A stretch of 17,785 nucleotides of DNA from Cytophagales bacterium. GTDB taxonomy: Bacteria > Bacteroidota > Bacteroidia > Cytophagales > Cyclobacteriaceae. The DNA is taken from the NCBI GenBank assembly GCA_003500135.1, contig DNTA01000286.1:3125-20909 (forward strand), written 5' to 3'. Shown here piece by piece: positions 6,348-13,418 of this stretch. The notes beneath the pieces are model-generated. The model was not told the DNA's origin. It did not search any database and worked only from the letters and a program-made list of their open reading frames with translations. Positions within the stretch are counted from its first letter, which is position 1, and every line of letters starts with the position of its first letter. The position numbers were made by a program, and so were the translations under genes.

Positions 6348-8414
6348 ATGGCTTTTCTACACAGCAATCTGAAGGGCCATAACACAGCAGTATTTTTTAT
6401 CATAGGCTTCCTGCTTTTTGCCAAAGGGGCTTGGGCACAGGAGATACAATGGGCCAGCCGGCTCGATTATCAATTCAATCAGTTTCAAAACGATGCCTGG
6501 TCGGGTAGTCGCGTATTGGGTAAACCGGATGCATTTCCACCTGGCTACTTGAACAAAAATGCCTTTCGCCTGCGCAGCAGAAATGAATTTGGAAAAATTG
6601 TGGTGGGATTCGACCGGCCACAGCATGCGCAGCAGGTAGTAATTGTAGAGAGTTTTGAACCGGGCCGGATTGTGCAGGTCAAAGTAGTAGATGATAAAGG
6701 GTTTTACTATATCATCTATCAAAACAAGGCTTACAGGGCAAAAGAAGATTTTCGCACGCTTTGCCTGAGCATGCCGAGAACGCCATACAAAATTGCTTCT
6801 GTTGAAATCACTTTAAATACACTAGAAGCTACGGGTTACTGTCAGATCGACGCAGTTGGTTTGTTGGATACTGCTGGGTTGGATGCGGTGCGGGAACACC
6901 TTCACGGAGCAAACTTTAACCTACGAAAAGAGCTGACTTTTGTTTCGGAAAAAGAAATACTGGGCGAATCTATCAATACCAAATACACCGAAGCAAAACC
7001 GTTGGTTTCTTACGACGGCGGGACGTTATATTTTTCCAGGTTTAACTATCCGGACAATTACAATGGAAAACAAGATCCGCAGGACATCTACTTTTCAACT
7101 TTGCTACAGGGCAAGTGGTCAGAAGCAGTAAATATCGGTGCACCTTTAAATGACGAGTATGCCAACGGAGTATGTGCCATAACCCCCGATGGCAATTCAC
7201 TGCTTGTCATCAACGGATATAAAAAGGATGGGAGGATATCACCCGGTGTTTCGATTGCCAAAAGAACAGCCTTGGGCTGGGGCAAGCCCAAAAAAGTACA
7301 GATCGATGGTTTCAAAAATATGAGCAGGTTTCAGGATTTCTTCTTATCGGCGGATGAACGCGTTATATTAATGGCGATTGAAAATGACTTGAGCTACGAC
7401 GAGCAGGATTTGTATGTGAGTTTTAAAATCGGATATAACCATTATTCGAAACCTGTGAATTTAGGCCCGCAAATAAACACCTCAAAAGCGGAATTCGCCC
7501 CTTTTCTTTCTAAAGACAACAAAACATTGTATTTCTCCACTGAGGGCCATGGTGGTTTTGGCATGAGCGATATTTATGTGGCAAACCGCCTGGATAATTC
7601 CTGGGGTAACTGGTCGAAGCCACGAAATATTGGCCCGAATATCAATACTTCAAGCTGGGAGGGGTATTTCAGCATCACCGATGAGGGTGATTATGCCTAT
7701 TTTGTTTCTTCCGAGGGCAACCGGAGAGATGCGGAGAATATTTACCGCATTCCATTGCTGAAGGATGTAGAGCAACCTGATAACCATTTACAGGTAGCGG
7801 TAAAGGGAAGGGTTTTCAATGTGCGTAACAATAAACCCCTTTTGGCTGAAGTAAACCTGCTATCAGGTGAAGGTGAAAATATACTGGCTTTGTCTGACGC
7901 CATTGAAGGGCATTATGAACTGCCGGTATCGCACGATGGGACTTATACTTTACAGGTAAAAGCCAGAGGGTTTATCAGCTACGAGGAGGAAATCGACATT
8001 AAAGTATTCGAACAGCAAGACGTTTACCTCGATGTATTTCTGACACCAATCGAGGTGGGCCAGGTTTTTGCACTGAATAAACTCTATTTTCATCAGGGGA
8101 AACCGGAATTGCTAAACGCATCTTTTCCGGAACTGCAGAAGCTAGTACAGGTACTTCAGGAAAATCCGGGTATGGTGATTGAACTCGCCGGGCACACCGA
8201 CAGACTGGGCAATAAGGACCTTAACAAAGAGCTTTCTTTTGATCGGGTGGAAAATATCAAGGGGCATCTCGTTGAAGCAGGAATTGACAGGGCAAGGATT
8301 GAAACCATCGGGTACGGAAGCGCCCATCCCGTTGCACCAAGCGATACGGAAGAGAACAGGAGAAAGAATAGAAGAGTAGAAATCAAAATACTTCAGGTAG
8401 CTGAATCATTTTGA
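6348..8414 (+). CDS. PD40 beta-propeller/OmpA-domain envelope protein
   Basis: This 688-residue exported protein has a signal peptide at about 1-31 (cleavage after AWA). An N-terminal domain at about 33-175 resembles the galactose-binding-like module of Bacteroidota OmpA proteins (VLGKPDA, IVVGF and VESFEPG motifs). PD40/WD40-like repeats span about 215-475, visible as repeated LYFS and DIY strands with KWSEAVNIG and WSKPRNIG units. A carboxypeptidase-regulatory-like fold lies at about 485-568, and an OmpA_C peptidoglycan-binding domain at about 575-682. GHTDRLG near 615, the SFDR arginine near 633 and NRRVEI near 675 are the usual peptidoglycan contacts. It should link the outer membrane to the cell wall. 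The architecture recalls the type IX secretion factor PorE but lacks TPR repeats. ATG at 6348 is preferred over TTG at 6342, two codons upstream. Confidence 0.87.
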   Translation: MAFLHSNLKGHNTAVFFIIGFLLFAKGAWAQEIQWASRLDYQFNQFQNDAWSGSRVLGKPDAFPPGYLNKNAFRLRSRNEFGKIVVGFDRPQHAQQVVIVESFEPGRIVQVKVVDDKGFYYIIYQNKAYRAKEDFRTLCLSMPRTPYKIASVEITLNTLEATGYCQIDAVGLLDTAGLDAVREHLHGANFNLRKELTFVSEKEILGESINTKYTEAKPLVSYDGGTLYFSRFNYPDNYNGKQDPQDIYFSTLLQGKWSEAVNIGAPLNDEYANGVCAITPDGNSLLVINGYKKDGRISPGVSIAKRTALGWGKPKKVQIDGFKNMSRFQDFFLSADERVILMAIENDLSYDEQDLYVSFKIGYNHYSKPVNLGPQINTSKAEFAPFLSKDNKTLYFSTEGHGGFGMSDIYVANRLDNSWGNWSKPRNIGPNINTSSWEGYFSITDEGDYAYFVSSEGNRRDAENIYRIPLLKDVEQPDNHLQVAVKGRVFNVRNNKPLLAEVNLLSGEGENILALSDAIEGHYELPVSHDGTYTLQVKARGFISYEEEIDIKVFEQQDVYLDVFLTPIEVGQVFALNKLYFHQGKPELLNASFPELQKLVQVLQENPGMVIELAGHTDRLGNKDLNKELSFDRVENIKGHLVEAGIDRARIETIGYGSAHPVAPSDTEENRRKNRRVEIKILQVAESF

Positions 8415-8460
8415 TGCTATCAGACACCAGGCAGAAATTTATATTGACATTTAGGTCAAA

Positions 8461-8925
8461 TTAATTAGCAGTATTATCCTTGATTTCAACCTGTAGCGCG
8501 GTGGCCAGTTTTATCGCTTTGGCCATCGTTCTACCTTTGTTTTTATAACCGAACAACTTTTCTTTTTGGTCACCATTGTATTTAATAAAAGCAAAGAATT
8601 TTACATTGTCCTGCGTATGTTGTCGGTTGCTAATCGAATAGTAACTCTGTGTTATGCGTATGGCATTGATATAAATAAATGCTACTTCTTCCAGCATCTC
8701 TTTTTTACCAAATTTCAAACCCAGGAAAGAAGTAAACGGTCGAATGAACCTTTTTTTAGGATCAATTTCGACACCCGTATGAGCGGTAAAAATAAAAAGC
8801 GAAATTAGGATCAAAAAAATGGCCAGATAGATCTCAGTGAACAATAAATAGAACCCAATGAATCCAAATATGGCTGCCAGGTAGTTGAAGGCAGAAGGGA
8901 AATAGGCGTCAGTGCGATATCTCAT
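8461..8925 (-). CDS. Hypothetical two-span membrane protein
   Basis: The family of this 154-residue protein is not recognised with confidence. Two adjacent hydrophobic helices at about 13-30 and 32-49 form a hairpin. A soluble domain from about 50 to 150 begins with GVEIDPKKRFIRPF, and its strand-rich pattern resembles small bacterial PH-like domains seen in such proteins. The domain probably faces the cytoplasm. It lies 52 bases downstream of the comM-like gene on the same strand and could be the last gene of that transcript. Its end is 46 bases from the convergent OmpA-domain gene, where no good terminator is visible. Confidence 0.7.
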   Translation of the reverse strand: MRYRTDAYFPSAFNYLAAIFGFIGFYLLFTEIYLAIFLILISLFIFTAHTGVEIDPKKRFIRPFTSFLGLKFGKKEMLEEVAFIYINAIRITQSYYSISNRQHTQDNVKFFAFIKYNGDQKEKLFGYKNKGRTMAKAIKLATALQVEIKDNTAN

Positions 8926-8977
8926 AATTTTAAGTGGATAGTCGAATTTGGTAACAAGTTAAAATAAAATCCCAAAT

Positions 8978-10513
8978 TTACCCCATCCAACCTTCCCGAT
9001 CTAAGCTTCGGTATTGAATGGCTTCGGCCAGGTGTTCGATTTGTATATCTTCGGTACTGGCAAGGTCAGCGATAGTCCGTGCGACTTTCAGGATACGGTC
9101 ATATGCACGGGCAGAAAGCCCGAGCTTATCCATAGCGGTTTTGAGCAAGGTTTTACCAGCCTGGTTGACCACGCACATTTTTTTGACCATTTGCGAAGGC
9201 ATCATGGCGTTGTTGTATACCTCTTCTATACTATCGAATCTTTTTTGTTGCATCCCACGGGCCGCGATCACGCGTTCACGAATTTCCGCACTGCTCTCGG
9301 TTTTGCGATCGGCCGTCATTTGCTCAAAAGATACCGGGCTTACCTCAATATGAATATCAATACGGTCGAGCAGGGGGCCGCTAATTTTCCGGAGGTAGCG
9401 CTTCACATCGGCGGCTGTATCAGGGTGGTTGCCATCTTCAGTAAAAAAGTCACCCGAAGGGCTGGGATTCATACTGGCGATCAACATAAAATTCGCCGGA
9501 AAGCGCACAGAAGCTTTCGCCCGGGCAATATTAACCGTTCTTTCTTCTAACGGCTGGCGCATCACTTCCAGCACTGTTCTTTTAAATTCCGGCAGTTCAT
9601 CCAGAAAAAGTATGCCATTATGGGCAAGAGATATCTCACCGGGTTGTGGCACGCCTCCCCCACCAACTAAAGCGACGTCGGATATTGAGTGATGGGGTGA
9701 ACGGAAGGGCCTTTGTGATATGAGTGTGGCATCGCTGCCAAGTTTTCCCGCCACGCTGTGGATCTTTGTGGTTTCCAGGGCTTCAAAAAGTGTGAGTGGA
9801 GGCAGTATTGTGGGCAGGCGCTTGGCCAGCATGGTTTTCCCGGAGCCGGGAGGGCCGATCATAATGACGTTATGCCCACCGGCTGCAGCAATTTCCATGG
9901 CGCGCTTTATGTTTTCCTGGCCCTGTACATCGGCAAAGTCTACCTCAAACTGATGTTGTTCATGAAAAAACACGTCCCGCGTATCCACGAAGGTTGGTTG
10001 AATCGCCTCACCTTCGAAGTGTCGAATAGCTTCCTCCAGTGTTTCTACCCCAATTACATCCAGGTCATTGACTATGGCAGCTTCAGTGGCATTTTCTTTT
10101 GGCAATACAAACCCTTTGAACCCTTGCTTCCGTGCTTCAATAGCAATGGGTAGCACTCCTTTTATGGGCCTCAAAATACCATCTAGTGAGAGCTCGCCCA
10201 TGATCACATATTTGTCCAGTTCTTCGGTTAATATTTGACCAGAGCCCTGCAAAATGCCCAATGCAATGGGCAAATCGTATGCTGAGCCTTCTTTTCGGAT
10301 ATCGGCTGGTGCCAGGTTGACAATCACGCGATTCCTTGGCATATAATAACCAAAATGCTTAATGGCAGACTCTACTCTTTGCTGGCTTTCCTTTACGGCA
10401 TTGTCGGGCAAGCCTACCATAAAGAACTTGGTGCCGGAAGTGACATTGACTTCAATGGTAATCAGTGTGGCATCAATGCCATACACGGCGCTCCCATAGG
10501 TTTTTGAAAGCAT
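8978..10513 (-). CDS. comM: YifB/ComM family AAA+ ATPase (Mg-chelatase-like)
   Basis: This 511-residue protein has an N-terminal Lon-protease-like ChlI fold (about 1-165, with GLPDNAVKES at 34-43). The AAA+ Mg-chelatase core spans about 190-390: Walker A GPPGSGKT at 220-227, Walker B ILFLDE at 301-306, sensor region MLIASMNP at 343-350, and SGPLLDRID at 378-386. A C-terminal helical domain at about 405-508 ends in EAIQYRSLDR. ComM orthologues form hexameric helicases that promote branch migration during integration of transformed DNA. The segment after MNP normally carries a CPCG plus CxC zinc knuckle. Here it reads SPSGDFF with no cysteine, a real departure from the usual family pattern. Neighbours are two small membrane-protein genes 50-52 bases away on the same strand. 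Confidence 0.93.
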   Translation of the reverse strand: MLSKTYGSAVYGIDATLITIEVNVTSGTKFFMVGLPDNAVKESQQRVESAIKHFGYYMPRNRVIVNLAPADIRKEGSAYDLPIALGILQGSGQILTEELDKYVIMGELSLDGILRPIKGVLPIAIEARKQGFKGFVLPKENATEAAIVNDLDVIGVETLEEAIRHFEGEAIQPTFVDTRDVFFHEQHQFEVDFADVQGQENIKRAMEIAAAGGHNVIMIGPPGSGKTMLAKRLPTILPPLTLFEALETTKIHSVAGKLGSDATLISQRPFRSPHHSISDVALVGGGGVPQPGEISLAHNGILFLDELPEFKRTVLEVMRQPLEERTVNIARAKASVRFPANFMLIASMNPSPSGDFFTEDGNHPDTAADVKRYLRKISGPLLDRIDIHIEVSPVSFEQMTADRKTESSAEIRERVIAARGMQQKRFDSIEEVYNNAMMPSQMVKKMCVVNQAGKTLLKTAMDKLGLSARAYDRILKVARTIADLASTEDIQIEHLAEAIQYRSLDREGWMG

Positions 10514-10563
10514 ATCGGGTGTATTGTAGAAATTGGAAAAAAATGGTTGCTGGTCAGACGAAT

Positions 10564-10827
10564 TTAAAAATCTTTTTGATTTATTTCCTCATCATTTTCT
10601 TCTTTCAACTTTTTTAATTTTCGCTCAAGATAATAAATCCGCAAAGAAGTGGCTGCATATACCACCGCGAATAAAACAATGCCATAAGTTAGCCATTCCC
10701 GCATAAAGTTTAAAAAAGTAAAAAAACCATGTTTTCTAACCATTTGATCAATATTCAATCCAAAATAAATGGTTGCCAGAATAAAAAGCGTGGTGACAAT
10801 ATGGTATGTGAACTTTACGAAACGCAT
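10564..10827 (-). CDS. Small hypothetical membrane protein
   Basis: This 87-residue protein has two predicted membrane segments at about 7-24 and 46-63, separated by a loop that includes VRKHGFF. A strongly charged, probably coiled-coil tail from 67 onward is rich in Lys and Glu. I do not recognise a family. It is 50 bases upstream of the comM-like gene and 70 bases downstream of the Nudix regulator, so it could belong to either transcript. Start ATG is at 10825-10827. The regular hydrophobic pattern and its fit between two genes on the same strand support it being real. Confidence 0.65.
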   Translation of the reverse strand: MRFVKFTYHIVTTLFILATIYFGLNIDQMVRKHGFFTFLNFMREWLTYGIVLFAVVYAATSLRIYYLERKLKKLKEENDEEINQKDF

Positions 10828-10897
10828 AAGGATTGATTACCCTTAAAGGTATAAAAAACGTTGAGAAGGTTTAGTTTTTGTATCACAATATTGCTTT

Positions 10898-11596
10898 TCA
10901 GACTTCAAATACAAATCCGCTTTTTTTGAGTTTCTCATAAACATTTTCATCAAACCGGTATAAGTTGGCCGCGCGATGCGATACATTCTGTTGCTTTTCT
11001 TTGCAGTCGACCAGCAAATTCATCTTCAGCATTTTCCGTCTGAAGTTGGGCTTGTCGAGGGTAGTTTTTAAGACCGCTTCGTAAAGCTCTTGCAATTGCA
11101 ATAGCGTAAACTTTCGGGGCAGTAGGTTAAATCCGATCGGTTCGTGTTTTACGCGGTGTTGCAGGTGCTCATAACTGTAATTTAAAATTTCATTATGATC
11201 ATAAATTAAATCGGGTATATCGTCAATGTCAAACCAACGAGCGTCGGAAGCAGTAAAACCCGGCGCTATTTCATAATCTTCTTCTTTAATTAAGGCATAA
11301 TATGCAATAGTGATCACACGCTTTTTAGGATACCTGGTTGTATCGCCAAAGGTGCGCAATTGTTCCAGGAAAACATTTTTCAATCCGGTTAGGTCTCGCA
11401 ACAAACGATTGGCCGCTTCATCAAGGCTTTCATTTTTACGTATAAAACCACCGGGCAGGCCCCAGCGGCCTTTGCTTATACCCTCCGCGTGCTGTACTAA
11501 TAGAATGTTCAGTCGCGCATCCTTAAACCCAAAGATCACACAATCGATTGAAAGTGTTTCGATAATGTCATCTGTAAAAGTATTGGGGTATTTCAT
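10898..11596 (-). CDS. Nudix-fold transcriptional regulator of xylose genes (NrtR/AraR type)
   Basis: This 232-residue protein combines a Nudix domain (about 12-145) with a C-terminal winged-helix domain (about 150-225; PIGFNLLPRKFTLLQLQELY and NFRRKM regions). The layout matches the Nudix-type AraR regulators of Bacteroides, where the Nudix fold senses a sugar and the winged helix binds DNA. The Nudix box begins correctly (GFIRKNE, then R64), but the REUxEE glutamates are replaced (RLLRDLTGL). Hydrolase activity is therefore unlikely and effector sensing likely. It is divergent from xylE-xylB-xylA, so regulation of D-xylose use is the natural inference. I chose ATG at 11594-11596 rather than ATG at 11617 or the longest frame to 11710. 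The longer versions add sequence alien to the family and run into the operator region. Confidence 0.85.
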   Translation of the reverse strand: MKYPNTFTDDIIETLSIDCVIFGFKDARLNILLVQHAEGISKGRWGLPGGFIRKNESLDEAANRLLRDLTGLKNVFLEQLRTFGDTTRYPKKRVITIAYYALIKEEDYEIAPGFTASDARWFDIDDIPDLIYDHNEILNYSYEHLQHRVKHEPIGFNLLPRKFTLLQLQELYEAVLKTTLDKPNFRRKMLKMNLLVDCKEKQQNVSHRAANLYRFDENVYEKLKKSGFVFEV

Positions 11597-11619
11597 AAGT
11601 TGTGGTCTGTCCTGCATCA

Positions 11620-11652
11620 CAAATATCCGAAAACGGTTGCATATATTCCAAT
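11620..11652 (-). promoter_or_regulatory. Possible promoter of the Nudix regulator gene
   Basis: On the minus strand GATATTTG at 11620-11627 resembles the Bacteroidota -7 element TAnnTTTG (one mismatch). ATTG at 11649-11652 resembles the -33 TTTG, with a 21-base spacer that is somewhat long. Transcription would begin near 11612, which fits translation from ATG 11596 but not from 11617. The match is imperfect. Confidence 0.3.
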
Positions 11653-11669
11653 TAAAAACTATTATTATA

Positions 11670-11702
11670 GTCATAATGACAATAAGATATTGTCTTAATG
11701 AC
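11670..11702. promoter_or_regulatory. 33-bp near-perfect dyad, candidate operator
   Basis: The element is symmetric about 11686, with 13 of 16 opposing positions complementary. It is built from GTCATAATGAC (11670-11680), GACAATA-AGA-TATTGTC (11678-11694) and GTCTTAATGAC (11692-11702). The two outer GTCNTAATGAC units are 22 bases apart, about two helical turns. It lies between the divergent Nudix regulator and xylE, so binding by the regulator or another sugar-responsive factor is the likely role. Confidence 0.65.
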
Positions 11703-11712
11703 CATAACAATA

Positions 11713-11733
11713 TTACAGTAATTTATACTGTAA
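11713..11733. promoter_or_regulatory. 21-bp perfect inverted repeat, candidate operator of xylE
   Basis: TTACAGTA at 11713-11720 and TACTGTAA at 11726-11733 are perfect complements around a 5-base ATTTA centre. The element ends 21 bases before the xylE ATG. Any xylE promoter core would overlap it, because the central TAATTTAT is the only -7-like sequence nearby. Such a position suits repression. Its sequence differs from the 33-bp dyad upstream, so two factors or two binding modes are possible. Confidence 0.6.
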
Positions 11734-11754
11734 ACCCAAAAACAAAACCCTAAA

Positions 11755-13356
11755 ATGGAAAAGAATACTTCGCAGTTCATTGTTGGTATAACATTGGTGG
11801 CTACTCTGGGAGGTTTGCTGTTTGGCTATGATACCGCGGTGATCAACGGTGCAACAGACGCCCTCAGGGAGTTTTTCGTTGCGCCTTTGTTTGAAAATAG
11901 CCAGTTGGCACAAAAGGTCATCTGGCAGTACCAGGTAGCCGTTCTCCTTAGTTTCAGTTTAGTGGGCATTTTGATTACCTCCTTTTTCTTCAGGCTATAT
12001 CACGGCGCGAAGGCCGTATTATGGACTGTGGCCTTGTGGGCAATGGGCGGCTTCACTGTGTATTACTTTTTACTAAGTGGGAGTAATGAATTAACGGATG
12101 AACTGGCCAACTCGATTAAAGGGTTTACCATTTCAAGCGCCCTGATCGGATGTATAATTGGAGGTTCCATCGGAGGGTATGTTTCACAAAGTATAGGTCG
12201 CAAAAAAGGGCTAATTCTGGCTGCTATTTTATTTTTTATTTCAGCGCTTGGCTCTGCCATTCCCGATAAAATTGATCTTTTTGGCAGTGTATTCAGCTCA
12301 TTTATTTTCTATAGGGTTATTGGTGGCGTAGGTGTTGGCCTGGCATCAATGTTGTCGCCCATGTACATTGCCGAAATTGCCCCGGCCAATATTCGAGGCA
12401 GGCTTGTGTCCTACAACCAGTTTGCCATTATTTTTGGGATGCTCGTCGTGTATTTTGTTAACTATTTCATTGCCAAAGGCCAGCCGGAAGAATGGATAAA
12501 TGCCTTGGGATGGCGCTATATGTTTGGTTCGGAACTCATTCCGGCCGCTTTATTCCTTATTTTCCTGTTTTTTGTTCCTGAAACCCCACGTTTCCTGGTT
12601 TTGAAAGATCAAAATGACGAAGCGCTTAAGGTGTTGAAAAAGGTTACTCCCATGAGCGAGGTAGAGCGGGTATTTGGGGAAGTAAAAAATTCATTGATAG
12701 AGCATAAAAGGCCATGGTTGAGCTATGGCGGATTGATCATCGTGATTGGCATTTTGCTATCTGTATTTCAGCAGTTTGTAGGTATCAATGTGGTGCTTTA
12801 CTATGCTGGTGATATCTTTAGAACTATGGGGGCAGGAAATGATGCATCATTATTGCAAACCATTATTGTCGGGGCGGTCAACCTTTCTTTCACGGTGGTA
12901 GCCATTCTAACTGTCGATCGGTTTGGTAGAAAACCCCTTATGATCATGGGAGCCCTGGGAATGGCTTTTAGTATGATTATGCTGGGTTTTGCCTTCTATT
13001 TCCAAAGTGTCGGGCTACTGGCGCTTATTTTGATGCTGCTTTATACGGCATTCTTTGCCATGAGCTGGGGCCCGGTATGCTGGGTAATGCTCTCCGAGAT
13101 TTTTCCAAACAGCATCAGAGGCGCATTATCGATAGCAGTGGCAGCACAGTGGCTGGCCAACCTGATCGTTTCGTGGACCTTCCCGATGATGAATGAAAAT
13201 AACTTCCTGACGAATACATTCCACAATGGATTTGCATATTGGATATATGGCATTATGGGCATTTTAGCTGCCTTATTTGTCTGGAAACTCGTTCCTGAAA
13301 CCAAAGGCAGAAGTCTGGAGGACATGGAAAAACTTTGGGCCAAACCTGATAAATGA
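11755..13356 (+). CDS. xylE: D-xylose/H+ symporter, MFS sugar porter
   Basis: This 533-residue inner-membrane transporter is very similar to E. coli XylE. Sugar-porter signatures include GGLLFGYDTAV (19-29), GRKKG (148-152), PETPRF (275-280), DRFGRKP (388-394) and VPETKGRSLE (513-522). The xylose-binding residues of XylE have counterparts: Gln222, Gln339-Gln340, Asn345, Tyr349, Trp438 (in SWGPVCW) and Gln465-Trp466. The proton-coupling Asp is Asp26. Compared with XylE, about 66 residues are inserted after FVAP (41-44), before ANSIKGF (118-124). The insert holds two extra hydrophobic segments at about 57-79 and 88-108. It is the first gene of the xylE-xylB-xylA run, divergent from the Nudix regulator. 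Start ATG at 11755 is unambiguous. Confidence 0.93.
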   Translation: MEKNTSQFIVGITLVATLGGLLFGYDTAVINGATDALREFFVAPLFENSQLAQKVIWQYQVAVLLSFSLVGILITSFFFRLYHGAKAVLWTVALWAMGGFTVYYFLLSGSNELTDELANSIKGFTISSALIGCIIGGSIGGYVSQSIGRKKGLILAAILFFISALGSAIPDKIDLFGSVFSSFIFYRVIGGVGVGLASMLSPMYIAEIAPANIRGRLVSYNQFAIIFGMLVVYFVNYFIAKGQPEEWINALGWRYMFGSELIPAALFLIFLFFVPETPRFLVLKDQNDEALKVLKKVTPMSEVERVFGEVKNSLIEHKRPWLSYGGLIIVIGILLSVFQQFVGINVVLYYAGDIFRTMGAGNDASLLQTIIVGAVNLSFTVVAILTVDRFGRKPLMIMGALGMAFSMIMLGFAFYFQSVGLLALILMLLYTAFFAMSWGPVCWVMLSEIFPNSIRGALSIAVAAQWLANLIVSWTFPMMNENNFLTNTFHNGFAYWIYGIMGILAALFVWKLVPETKGRSLEDMEKLWAKPDK

Positions 13357-13364
13357 CCAAGAAA

Positions 13365-13390
13365 GGGTGGCCTTCTAAGGAAGGTTGCCC
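13365..13390 (+). terminator. Hairpin between xylE and xylB
   Basis: GGGTGGCCTTC (13365-13375) pairs with GAAGGTTGCCC (13380-13390) over 11 positions, three of them G-U wobbles, around a TAAG loop. Only a weak T-rich stretch (ATTTATTCATT) follows. It may be an attenuating or partial terminator, or a hairpin stabilising the xylE part of the transcript. Confidence 0.5.
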
Positions 13391-13418
13391 ATTTATTCAT
13401 TGTTTAAATTTAGTTTAA

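Noticed and set aside
8444..8459. TTGAC-ATTTAG-GTCAA as a shared terminator between convergent genes
   Set aside because: The stem is only five base pairs and no T-run follows.
9014..9953. Several long plus-strand reading frames opposite the comM-like gene
   Set aside because: They mirror the codon pattern of the real minus-strand gene and show no known domain or start signal.
11597..11710. N-terminal extension of the Nudix regulator to 11710
   Set aside because: The extra 38 residues are unlike the family, cover the inverted repeats and lie upstream of the possible promoter.
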